Shown here: positions 1-6,293 of the stretch, in pieces
How the letters are laid out: each line of letters opens with the position of its first letter
Numbering within the stretch: the stretch's first letter is position 1
NCBI GenBank assembly: GCA_022729835.1
Contig: DZBC01000021.1
Coordinates: forward strand, 1 to 15,125
Length of the DNA: 15,125 nucleotides
Source of the DNA: Sulfuricurvum sp.
Lineage (GTDB): Bacteria > Campylobacterota > Campylobacteria > Campylobacterales > Sulfurimonadaceae
Direction: 5' to 3'
The notes under the pieces: generated by a model
Told to the model about the DNA's origin: nothing
The model's database searches: none
What the model saw: the letters and a program-made list of their open reading frames with translations, nothing else
Program-made: the position numbers and the translations under genes

Positions 1-1484
1 GTGTCGCTTTCACTGACCACAGCAACGACCATTTTCAGCCGCTCTTGCTCCTGTTCGATCCTTTTTTCGAGCCGTTTTTCAGCCGAAACGTTGGTGAGGA
101 TCATCATGATCTTGGTTTGGTCGATGATGCGGTATTCGAGTCTCAAGGCCCTTTTGTTTAAAATGACCAGAGTCGGCAAGAGTGAGAGGATCGCTTTTTG
201 GGAGCGCTCGTCTTGTTCGCCCAGCGCGCACAGCAGGGTCGATTTGAAAAAGGTGCGCTCTTTCTCTTGCATGAAGAGCAAAGCGGAGATATCGCTGCCG
301 TCGATGCCGGCACCGAGATAGTTCAGGCATGCTTTGGAAAATTCATGCTCGATGAGAAAGTCTTGCCCAAAAGATAAAAACCCCTGTCCGGCGTTGTCGA
401 GCAGCACGAGTACTTGACGTTTGCTGTTGCGGATCTGGGCGTTGAGGTGGCGTAGTTTTTGGTTCCACCAATACAGACCTGAGAGGATTAAAGTGGCCAA
501 TCCCAGAAGCTTCCAGATCAAGGTGTAGTCGATAATCTGCTCTTGCATGATCGAGGGCGGATAGATCAGTCCTTCGCGCACCGGGGTGGACTGGGTCATG
601 TCGAGGAGTTTATAGGTTTGGGCAATCTGGCTGATGATGGCAGGTTTAAACGTGCCAAATAGCGGTGTACCGTAGCCGCTGAGCGTCTTAATGGTTTCGC
701 CTTCAAAGATGAGATGCTCAAGAGATTTATTTTGGGAGTTGTACTGTTTGTGGATCACTTCAGCACTCTCATGAATGTGTTCAAATGCATAGATCCACCC
801 CTTTTTGGAGGCTTCATAGAAGGCATCGACCAGTTTGGGATCGCGCTGGGCAAGAGCTTTGGAGGTGAAAAGAATATTGTCGTAAAAATCAAAGCCGTGT
901 TCAGAGGGCTTAAAAATGGTGTAGGAGATGTTGCGCTCTATGAGGTGAAACGGCTCATTTGAGAGATAGGCGGTCATGGCATCGGTTTTGCCATTGATCA
1001 GGTCTTGGATATCAAAAGAGTGCGCCTGAGCGGTGTATCCGGAGGAAGAGACATTGTTGGTACGCAGCATGGCGATCAGTGACGCCATAGCGACCTGATT
1101 GGGCGCCAACATGATCTTTTTCCCTTTTAGATCACCCACGCGGGCAAGATCATCGCGCTTGAGGCTTAAAAGCACCAATGGTGAGGTCTGGAAGGTTGTT
1201 GTGATGAGATAAAGATCCTTGCCCTGCATCGCCTCAAGAATCAGCTCTGAACCGTCCAGTCCGAAATCACTTTCGCCCGACAGAACCGAAGCGGAGATGT
1301 CTAAGCCGAGTTGATACTCTTTGAAGGTTACATCAAGTCCGGCATCCCGATAAAACCCTTTCTCTTTGGCCATATAATAGCCGGCGAACTCAAACTGATG
1401 TTTCCAAAGCAGTTGCAGGCTGACTGGGTGTTCGGCGTAGAGCGAGAGGGTGAGCAACAGAGATAAAACGGCAGATCTGAACAA
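1..1484 (-). CDS. NMT1/THI5-like periplasmic-sensor histidine kinase (3' end missing)
   Basis: The visible part is 494 codons of a membrane sensor; the C-terminus runs off the left edge. A short signal peptide (FRSAVLSLLLTLSLYA) leads into an NMT1/THI5-type substrate-binding domain (about residues 20-300) with the hallmark LLWKHQFEFAGYYMAKEKGF. One membrane helix follows at about 316-338, then a helical linker and a PAS-like domain (DNAGQGFLSFG, LSLLP, MMILTNVSAEK). I recall this last arrangement from campylobacterotal kinases that continue into an Hpt-like helical domain and HATPase_c; that part is inferred, not seen. The start is TTG, with AGGAG six bases upstream; an in-frame TAG sits just before, and the next ATG would remove the signal peptide. 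That TAG is also the stop of the upstream outer-membrane protein gene and overlaps the AGGAG, so translation is probably coupled. The ligand is unknown; NMT1 domains often bind pyrimidine-like or other small organic molecules. Confidence 0.8.
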   Translation of the reverse strand, partial: MFRSAVLSLLLTLSLYAEHPVSLQLLWKHQFEFAGYYMAKEKGFYRDAGLDVTFKEYQLGLDISASVLSGESDFGLDGSELILEAMQGKDLYLITTTFQTSPLVLLSLKRDDLARVGDLKGKKIMLAPNQVAMASLIAMLRTNNVSSSGYTAQAHSFDIQDLINGKTDAMTAYLSNEPFHLIERNISYTIFKPSEHGFDFYDNILFTSKALAQRDPKLVDAFYEASKKGWIYAFEHIHESAEVIHKQYNSQNKSLEHLIFEGETIKTLSGYGTPLFGTFKPAIISQIAQTYKLLDMTQSTPVREGLIYPPSIMQEQIIDYTLIWKLLGLATLILSGLYWWNQKLRHLNAQIRNSKRQVLVLLDNAGQGFLSFGQDFLIEHEFSKACLNYLGAGIDGSDISALLFMQEKERTFFKSTLLCALGEQDERSQKAILSLLPTLVILNKRALRLEYRIIDQTKIMMILTNVSAEKRLEKRIEQEQERLKMVVAVVSESD

Positions 1485-1493
1485 AATGTGCTC

Positions 1494-2240
1494 CTAAAAC
1501 TGATACTTGAGCATCGCTTGAACAACGCTGGTGGACTCTTGAATCCGAAACGTTTTAAACGTTTTGTCGAAACGGTAGTAGATCCATTCTGTTCCAAAAT
1601 AGAGTTTTTTAGACTCTAAGATCACTGCCCCGACATCATAAAGTAGCTGGTTGTGCGTCGTGAGATCGTAGCCGGTGAGATCAAGAAAACCGTTGATGAT
1701 CCAGCCCCTCCAATGCTCACTTCGGTACGCGCCGCTGAGCTGCCATGTGGTATCCCATTCGATAGGGGCATTAAAAGTGCGGTGGTAGAGATTCCACGAA
1801 AAAAGCTCAAAGCCCTCTCACGTAAAATCGGCTCCGACACCTATAAGGTAGGCCACAAAATCGTGTCCCGTGTTGTATTGTGCGCTGAGGTAAAGATCGC
1901 GCACTACTCCGTGCGACAAGTCGTATCCGCTCATGCTGGAGAGTGAAAGACGCGGGCTGATCTCTGAGTAGAGCGTATGATCCGTACGCCGCTCCACGCA
2001 TTCGCCCGCATCAAAGCGGCAGTGTGCTCCGTCGGTGTAATCGATAAACATGAACAGATCACCCAACGCATGGGTACGAAAATGTTCAAATGTGAGGGTG
2101 GTTTTGTGGCCGTCTTGCGTATCGTAGGCAAAGCTGTCGCCTTTAAACCCTTCAGCATAAAGCAATTGGATATTGGAAGATTCAAACGCACAAAGTAAAG
2201 ATGCCGTGCCTAAAAGCACAACCAAAAGTCTGGAAACCAA
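1494..2240 (-). pseudogene. DUF5020/Tsx(OmpK)-like outer-membrane protein interrupted by one in-frame TGA
   Basis: Read through, this is one 248-codon frame. It begins with a signal peptide (MVSRLLVVLLGTASLLCAF) and carries family-like segments (NIQLLYAEGFKGD, TFEHFRTHALGDLFMFIDYTDG in part, SPRLSLSSMSG). It ends in KYQF, the aromatic C-terminus of a beta-barrel outer-membrane protein. Codon 141 (1818-1820) is TGA. The 107 codons after it (EGFELFSWNLYHR onward) stay in the same frame and keep family character, so this is a nonsense change, not a frameshift. Leu (TTA to TGA, one base) is a plausible ancestral residue. The stop could be a recent mutation, a phase-off allele or a base error. The start is TTG with AAGGG five bases upstream; no ATG serves. 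Related proteins are nucleoside-type channels or of unknown function. The gene probably forms an operon with the NMT1 kinase downstream, which suggests uptake and sensing of the same small molecule (inference). Confidence 0.75.
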
Positions 2241-2270
2241 ATCAGCCCTTAAACAGATCGTTTAAGAGTG

Positions 2271-2276
2271 ATTGTA
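2271..2276 (-). promoter_or_regulatory. candidate -10 (TACAAT) for the outer-membrane protein / kinase unit
   Basis: Read on the minus strand, GATATACAAT lies 31 bases before the TTG start, directly after a run of seven T. A T-rich tract ahead of a -10 box, with no -35, is typical of sigma-70 promoters in this phylum. Confidence 0.4.
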
Positions 2277-2280
2277 TATC

Positions 2281-2299
2281 AAAAAAACTTACATGTAAG
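2281..2299 (-). terminator. htpG: weak terminator-like element after htpG built on the TTACATGTAA palindrome
   Basis: Three bases after the htpG stop, the minus strand reads CTTACATGTAAG followed by seven T. As RNA only CTTA/TAAG can pair around a CATG loop, so the stem is just 4 bp and termination would be inefficient. The same T-run could serve the promoter of the next gene instead. Confidence 0.3.
2289..2298. repeat. TTACATGTAA, exact (intergenic, 3' of htpG)
   Basis: Lies 3 bases past the htpG stop codon and before a T-run (minus strand). It is the leftmost copy in the window. Confidence 0.9.
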
Positions 2300-2301
2300 G
2301 C

Positions 2302-4194
2302 TTAGAGCGCCTTGGCCATAATGCGGTTGAGTTTGGTGATGAACTCGGGGGTGTCGTCGAGTTCCATGCCGGCGAAGAGCTTGGCTTGATCAAGCAGGAC
2401 GTTCGCGGCGTCTTCGATTAGGTTCATGTCGGCGGAGTCGTTGAGCTTTTTGATCAGCTCATGGTTGGGGTTGATCTGTAGGATCGGCTTGATTTTGGGC
2501 ATCTCTTTGGATTGACCGAATTGGCGCATCATCTTGGCCATCATGTACTCGTGATCGTCTTGATCCTCTTTGATAGCGACGGGCGAGTCGGTGAGGGTGA
2601 AGGTGGTTTCAACCTTTTTGACCTTATCCCCAAGCGCATTTTTCATAGCTCCGGTGAGGCCTTCGAAGGTTTTTGCTTTCTCCTCTTCGGCTTTTTTCTC
2701 CTCTTCGCTCTCTTCAAATTTGGCGTCGTTGACGCTCACGAAGGTGTACTCTTTGTACTCATTGACCATTGGGAAGACGATGGTGTCGATCTCTTCGTTC
2801 AGGATCAGAACATCCAGCCCTTTGGCTTTGAAGCGCTCAAGCGAGGGTGAGTTTTTGAGCATGGAGAGGCCCATGTTGGCGCTGATGTAGTAGATCTCTT
2901 TTTTCTCTTCGCTCACCCCTTTGAGGTAGGTGTCGAGGTCGATCTTCTCGTCTGATTTGAGGCTGTTAAACTGCAAGAGCTCCAGAATCTTTTCGCGGTT
3001 ACCGTGGTCGCTGTAGAGTCCCTCTTTGAGTACGTTGCCGAACTCTTTGTAAAACTTGGCATAGGTTTCGGCGTCTTTTTCTTTCATTTTGGCAAGCTCA
3101 CCCAGCACCTTTTTGACTGAAGCGTTTTTGATCTTGCTCATTACTGGGTTGGACTGTAGGATCTCACGGCTGACGTTGAGCGGTAGGTCCTTGGAGTCGA
3201 TCACCCCGCGCAAGAAGCGTAAATAGGTGGGCATAAGCTCTTTTTCATCATCGGTGATAAAGACGCGGTTGATGTAGAGTTTGATGCCGCTTTGATAGTC
3301 CACGCGGTAGAGATCCATCGGTGCTTTGGAGGGGATATAAAAAAGTGTCGTGTACTCGATGGCACCCTCAGCCTTGTTGTGAAACCAGCCAAGCGGTTCG
3401 CTCGAATCATGCGCGATGGAGGAGTAAAAATCTTGGTACTCTTCATCGGTGATCTCGCTTTTGGCAAGGGTCCACAGGGCGCTGGCTTTGTTGATCTGCT
3501 CGTTTTTCATCTCACTAGAGGAGGGTTTGGTCTCATTGCCCTCATCATCGTGCTCGGTAGCGATGTAGTGCTCTTTGTCCATAAAAATGGGGAAGGGGAT
3601 GTGGTTGGAGTATTTCTTGACAATGCCAGAGAGACGGTAGAAATCGAGAAACTCGCTTTTGTCTTCCTTTACATGTAAGACGATCTTTGTGCCGTGGCTC
3701 TCTTGGACGGCATCGGTGATTTCGTACTCGCCGTTGCCTTCGCTTTCCCAGCAGTAGGCCTTCTCATCGAGCGCCTTTTTGGAGGTGACGGTGATTTTGT
3801 CAGCGATCATAAAGGCAGAGTAAAAGCCCACTCCAAACTGTCCAATGAGCTTGGAATCGGCTTTTTGGTCACCGGAGAGTTTTTCCAAAAAGGCCTTGGT
3901 GCCTGATTTGGCGATGGTGCCGAGGTTGGCGACGAGGTCTTCGTCGTTCATGCCGATACCGGTGTCGCAAAGGGTGATGGTTTTGGCCTCTTTGTCAAAG
4001 ACGATATCGATGCGGGGGTTGAAGTTAACCCCTTTGTAAGCGTCGTCGGTGAGGGTGAGGAGATTGAGTTTGTCTAGTGCGTCAGAGGCGTTTGAGACGA
4101 GCTCGCGCAAGAAGATCTCCTTGTTAGAGTAGAGCGAGTGGATCATCAAGTGAAGCAGTTGATTGACTTCGGTCTGGAATTGATGTTTGGCCAT
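2302..4194 (-). CDS. htpG: HtpG, Hsp90-family chaperone
   Basis: A cytosolic ATP-dependent chaperone of 630 residues, close to the usual bacterial length. The N-terminal GHKL ATPase shows the magnesium/ATP motif ELVSNASDALDK (residues 31-42), DTGIGM (77-82), the lid segment GTIAKSGT (92-99) and GQFGVGF (118-124). The middle domain contains the conserved catalytic-loop region SREILQSNP, and a charged Glu/Lys-rich stretch (EESEEEKKAEEEKAK) precedes the C-terminal dimerisation domain. The ATG start has AAGGA eight bases upstream. It is monocistronic, divergent from the PAS/chemoreceptor pair, with an extended -10 box about 36 bases upstream. I see neither a CIRCE element nor a HspR HAIR box, so its heat control is not evident from the sequence. 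A TTACATGTAA lies inside the gene (LHVK) and another just after its stop. Confidence 0.98.
   Translation of the reverse strand: MAKHQFQTEVNQLLHLMIHSLYSNKEIFLRELVSNASDALDKLNLLTLTDDAYKGVNFNPRIDIVFDKEAKTITLCDTGIGMNDEDLVANLGTIAKSGTKAFLEKLSGDQKADSKLIGQFGVGFYSAFMIADKITVTSKKALDEKAYCWESEGNGEYEITDAVQESHGTKIVLHVKEDKSEFLDFYRLSGIVKKYSNHIPFPIFMDKEHYIATEHDDEGNETKPSSSEMKNEQINKASALWTLAKSEITDEEYQDFYSSIAHDSSEPLGWFHNKAEGAIEYTTLFYIPSKAPMDLYRVDYQSGIKLYINRVFITDDEKELMPTYLRFLRGVIDSKDLPLNVSREILQSNPVMSKIKNASVKKVLGELAKMKEKDAETYAKFYKEFGNVLKEGLYSDHGNREKILELLQFNSLKSDEKIDLDTYLKGVSEEKKEIYYISANMGLSMLKNSPSLERFKAKGLDVLILNEEIDTIVFPMVNEYKEYTFVSVNDAKFEESEEEKKAEEEKAKTFEGLTGAMKNALGDKVKKVETTFTLTDSPVAIKEDQDDHEYMMAKMMRQFGQSKEMPKIKPILQINPNHELIKKLNDSADMNLIEDAANVLLDQAKLFAGMELDDTPEFITKLNRIMAKAL
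3669..3678. repeat. TTACATGTAA, exact (in htpG)
   Basis: Read in frame as TTA-CAT-GTA-A, giving LHVK in the segment IVLHVKED. Confidence 0.9.
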
Positions 4195-4230
4195 GTTAAA
4201 AATCCTTCTTGTCTGAAATTTGTGCTGTGG

Positions 4231-4239
4231 ATTGTAGCA
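4231..4239 (-). promoter_or_regulatory. htpG: extended -10 promoter of htpG (TGCTACAAT)
   Basis: The minus strand reads TTTTTTTGCTACAAT, that is TGn plus TACAAT, about 36 bases before the htpG ATG. The upstream T-run and the missing -35 fit campylobacterotal sigma-70 promoters. Confidence 0.6.
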
Positions 4240-4243
4240 AAAA

Positions 4244-4264
4244 AAGTTAATGTATGCAAGTTAA
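4244..4264. repeat. 7-bp direct repeat AAGTTAA, 14-bp period, at the htpG -35 position
   Basis: AAGTTAA occurs at 4244-4250 and 4258-4264 with a 7-bp spacer, immediately upstream of the htpG -10. The position would suit an operator for a heat-shock regulator or activator, but the motif matches no box I know, and AT-rich repeats arise easily by chance. Confidence 0.35.
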
Positions 4265-4286
4265 ATCAATAAACTTTAGTCTACTC

Positions 4287-4305
4287 GTATCATATATGGT
4301 GATAC
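4287..4305. promoter_or_regulatory. inverted repeat GTATCA-N7-TGATAC, possible operator
   Basis: Perfect 6-bp arms flank TATATGG in the divergent region, about 30 bp before the candidate -10 of the PAS gene. The size and symmetry fit a dimeric regulator site. It could serve either divergent unit, and no regulator can be named. Confidence 0.4.
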
Positions 4306-4335
4306 AAAAATAATATCGCCAAAAATTTTGAACAG

Positions 4336-4344
4336 TGGTACAAT
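4336..4344 (+). promoter_or_regulatory. candidate promoter of the PAS/chemoreceptor pair (TGGTACAAT)
   Basis: An extended -10 (TGn plus TACAAT) lies 43 bases before the chosen GTG. The same stretch can also be read as a degenerate sigma-54 box (TGG-TAC-N5-TTG), but the -12 dinucleotide is GT rather than GC, so I prefer sigma-70. Confidence 0.45.
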
Positions 4345-4387
4345 ATTTGTGTTCGTAATACAAAAATCGAAAAAGCAAAGGTTGATT

Positions 4388-4888
4388 GTGAACGTACAGA
4401 CGAGAGAGCAAGAGTACTTTTTCCCAAAAGATCGGTTGTTGGTCAGTAAAACCGATAATCGTGGGATCATCATGTATGCCAACGAAGCGTTTATCACGAT
4501 CGCAGGCTACAAAGAGGAGGAGTTGATCGGCAAACCGCACAATCTGGTGCGCCATCCGGATATGCCCAAGATGATTTTCAAGATGCTTTGGAGCCGTCTG
4601 AATGCCGGTAGTGAGATCAACGCCTATGTCAAAAACCGTTGCAAAGACGGCGGCTATTATTGGGTTTTGGCCAATGTGACCCCTTCGCGTGACGTCAGCG
4701 GCAAAACCATCGGATTTCATTCGACCAGACGCAACCCATCCGCAGAGGCGCTGGCGGTGATCAAACCGCTCTATGCCCAACTACTTGATGCAGAAAGATC
4801 AGGCGGCATCACTCGAAGCGAAGCGCTACTTGAGCGTATTTTAGAAGAGAAAGGGGTAGGTTATGAAGAGTTTGTCGTCTCTCTCTAA
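4388..4888 (+). CDS. Aer/CetB-type single PAS-domain energy-taxis sensor
   Basis: A 166-residue soluble protein that is little more than one PAS domain. It has the FAD-type Aer/CetB signature: LVSKTDNRGIIMYANEAF (18-35), then GYKEEELIGKPHNLVRHPDM (40-59) and W68, then KNRCKDGGYYWVLANVTP (82-99). Proteins of this kind bind FAD and report redox or electron-transport state to a partner chemoreceptor that lacks its own sensor domain. I place the start at GTG 4388, which has AAAGG six bases upstream. The frame is open further upstream, but those codons overlap the promoter and do not resemble the family. The last 26 bases overlap the next gene, so the two products are made together. This matches the CetB-CetA arrangement of C. 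jejuni. The sensed cue and the FAD itself are inferred from motif similarity. Confidence 0.88.
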   Translation: MNVQTREQEYFFPKDRLLVSKTDNRGIIMYANEAFITIAGYKEEELIGKPHNLVRHPDMPKMIFKMLWSRLNAGSEINAYVKNRCKDGGYYWVLANVTPSRDVSGKTIGFHSTRRNPSAEALAVIKPLYAQLLDAERSGGITRSEALLERILEEKGVGYEEFVVSL

Positions 4889-6293
4889 GGTGCGGTTCAC
4901 CAACTACGCGCACATTGTCGTCGTGTTGCTTGGGATGGTGATTTCATTGGCCTTTTTTGAATTTCATTGGGTGACGCTACTGTTTAATTTGATGAACATA
5001 TTAATCGCTTTGTATGCTTTTGTACATATTCGTATCACAGAATCGAGCATCGCGGATTCGGTGCGGATGATGGCTTGTGCATCTACGGGGAATCTCGAAA
5101 CCCGCTTAACTTTTGTCAAAGGTGGCGGTGAACTCGAACGTTTGGGACATGATCTTAACAATCTTTTTGATGAGATCGAGAGCTTTATCCGCGATATTAA
5201 CACTTCAATCGAATATGCGAGCAAAGATTATTTTTTTCGACGCGTTAGCACGGTGGGGATCAATCCTGCATTTACCAACACCGGCGCGCTCATCAACCGA
5301 AGCATCGACGCGATGGAAGTGGAGAGCAGAAGTAAAGCACAAGAGCTTTTTGTCTCTGAATTGGACAAGACAGGCAAGAATCTGGCAGATAATTTCAAAA
5401 TTATTCAGCGACAATTGCTTGAAAATAATCAAGGACTACAGCTCTTGGCAAAGCAGTCACGTGATAGTGCGGAGCTGTCCCGCTCCAATACGACTGTTGT
5501 CTCTACTATGAGTGATAACGCTCAGCGGCTGAGTCAAATCGTCTCAACCAACAATGAGGCGGTCGATGCACTAGGACAGCGCTCCAATGAGATCAATTCG
5601 GTGGTAGGATTGATCAAGGATATCGCCGATCAGACCAATCTGCTCGCGCTTAATGCCGCCATCGAAGCGGCGCGTGCTGGAGAGCATGGACGTGGCTTTG
5701 CCGTCGTCGCCGATGAAGTACGAAAGCTCGCAGAAAAAACCCAAAAAGCGACACAAGAGATCGCTATTTCGGTGCAGACTTTGCAGCAAGAGAGCATGAG
5801 CATTTCCGAGAATTCAACGGCGCTTTACGAGATTGCCGAGCAGACAAGACAGAGTGTCGATGCGCTAGAGGTGAGTATCGAGAAGTTCTATGCAACAACC
5901 GATTCCGTGATGCACTCCAGTGAAAACATGCAAAACCGCAATATCGTGGTCTTGGCAAAAATCGATCATATTTTGCTCAAAGCCGATGCGCTTGAGGCGA
6001 TTGAGCGTTTTAAAGCCAAAGCGATACCCGATCATCATACATGTAACCTTGGCAAGTGGTATGCCCAGATGCGCCAGAGTGCATTCGGTCGACTTAGAAG
6101 CTTCAAAACGCTTGAAGAGCCGCATCAAAAGTTCCATGAGGTACTTAAGCAGGCGCTCTCTTATTTGGATCATGGAGATATCTTGCACCATAAAGAGAAG
6201 ATTAAGATGCACTTTGAGCAGGCTGAAGCGCAAACCGGCATACTTTTTGAGACAATGGACCGCATGCTCATCGAGCAGCACGAGCATCAATAG
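4863..6293 (+). CDS. membrane chemoreceptor (CetA-like layout) with C-terminal zinc-binding CZB domain
   Basis: A 476-residue methyl-accepting chemotaxis protein. Two hydrophobic segments (about 14-31 and 36-55) form a short hairpin with no periplasmic sensor domain, as in CetA/Aer transducers. A HAMP-like region (about 58-130) follows, then the signalling coiled coil with its conserved tip (DQTNLLALNAAIEAARAGEH, 256-275; GRGFAVVADEVRKLAEKT, 276-293). The C-terminus is a CZB domain: H369, the HHTCNLGKW block with C394, and H421/H425 are the likely zinc ligands. CZB domains, for example in H. pylori TlpD, respond to oxidants such as HOCl. The start is ATG, with an AAAGGGG/AGG ribosome site, inside the end of the PAS gene. 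I infer that the PAS protein feeds redox signals to the HAMP region while the CZB adds a second cytoplasmic input. Its 3' end overlaps truA by 7 bp, tail to tail. Confidence 0.93.
   Translation: MKSLSSLSKVRFTNYAHIVVVLLGMVISLAFFEFHWVTLLFNLMNILIALYAFVHIRITESSIADSVRMMACASTGNLETRLTFVKGGGELERLGHDLNNLFDEIESFIRDINTSIEYASKDYFFRRVSTVGINPAFTNTGALINRSIDAMEVESRSKAQELFVSELDKTGKNLADNFKIIQRQLLENNQGLQLLAKQSRDSAELSRSNTTVVSTMSDNAQRLSQIVSTNNEAVDALGQRSNEINSVVGLIKDIADQTNLLALNAAIEAARAGEHGRGFAVVADEVRKLAEKTQKATQEIAISVQTLQQESMSISENSTALYEIAEQTRQSVDALEVSIEKFYATTDSVMHSSENMQNRNIVVLAKIDHILLKADALEAIERFKAKAIPDHHTCNLGKWYAQMRQSAFGRLRSFKTLEEPHQKFHEVLKQALSYLDHGDILHHKEKIKMHFEQAEAQTGILFETMDRMLIEQHEHQ
6037..6046. repeat. ATACATGTAA, one mismatch (in the chemoreceptor)
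   Basis: Encodes H-T-C-N of the CZB zinc motif; the central TACATGTA is intact. Confidence 0.6.

Noticed and set aside
1523..1530. GCTGGTGG, identical to E. coli Chi
   Set aside because: A single copy is unremarkable, and Campylobacterota are not expected to use the RecBCD Chi sequence.
1328..1597. 89-codon ATG frame on the minus strand across the kinase/porin junction
   Set aside because: It is out of frame with both real genes, and the TTG-start kinase and the porin tail explain the region fully.
1818..1820. TGA in the outer-membrane gene as selenocysteine codon
   Set aside because: The family is a beta-barrel with no redox cysteine at this place, and no convincing SECIS-type hairpin follows the TGA.
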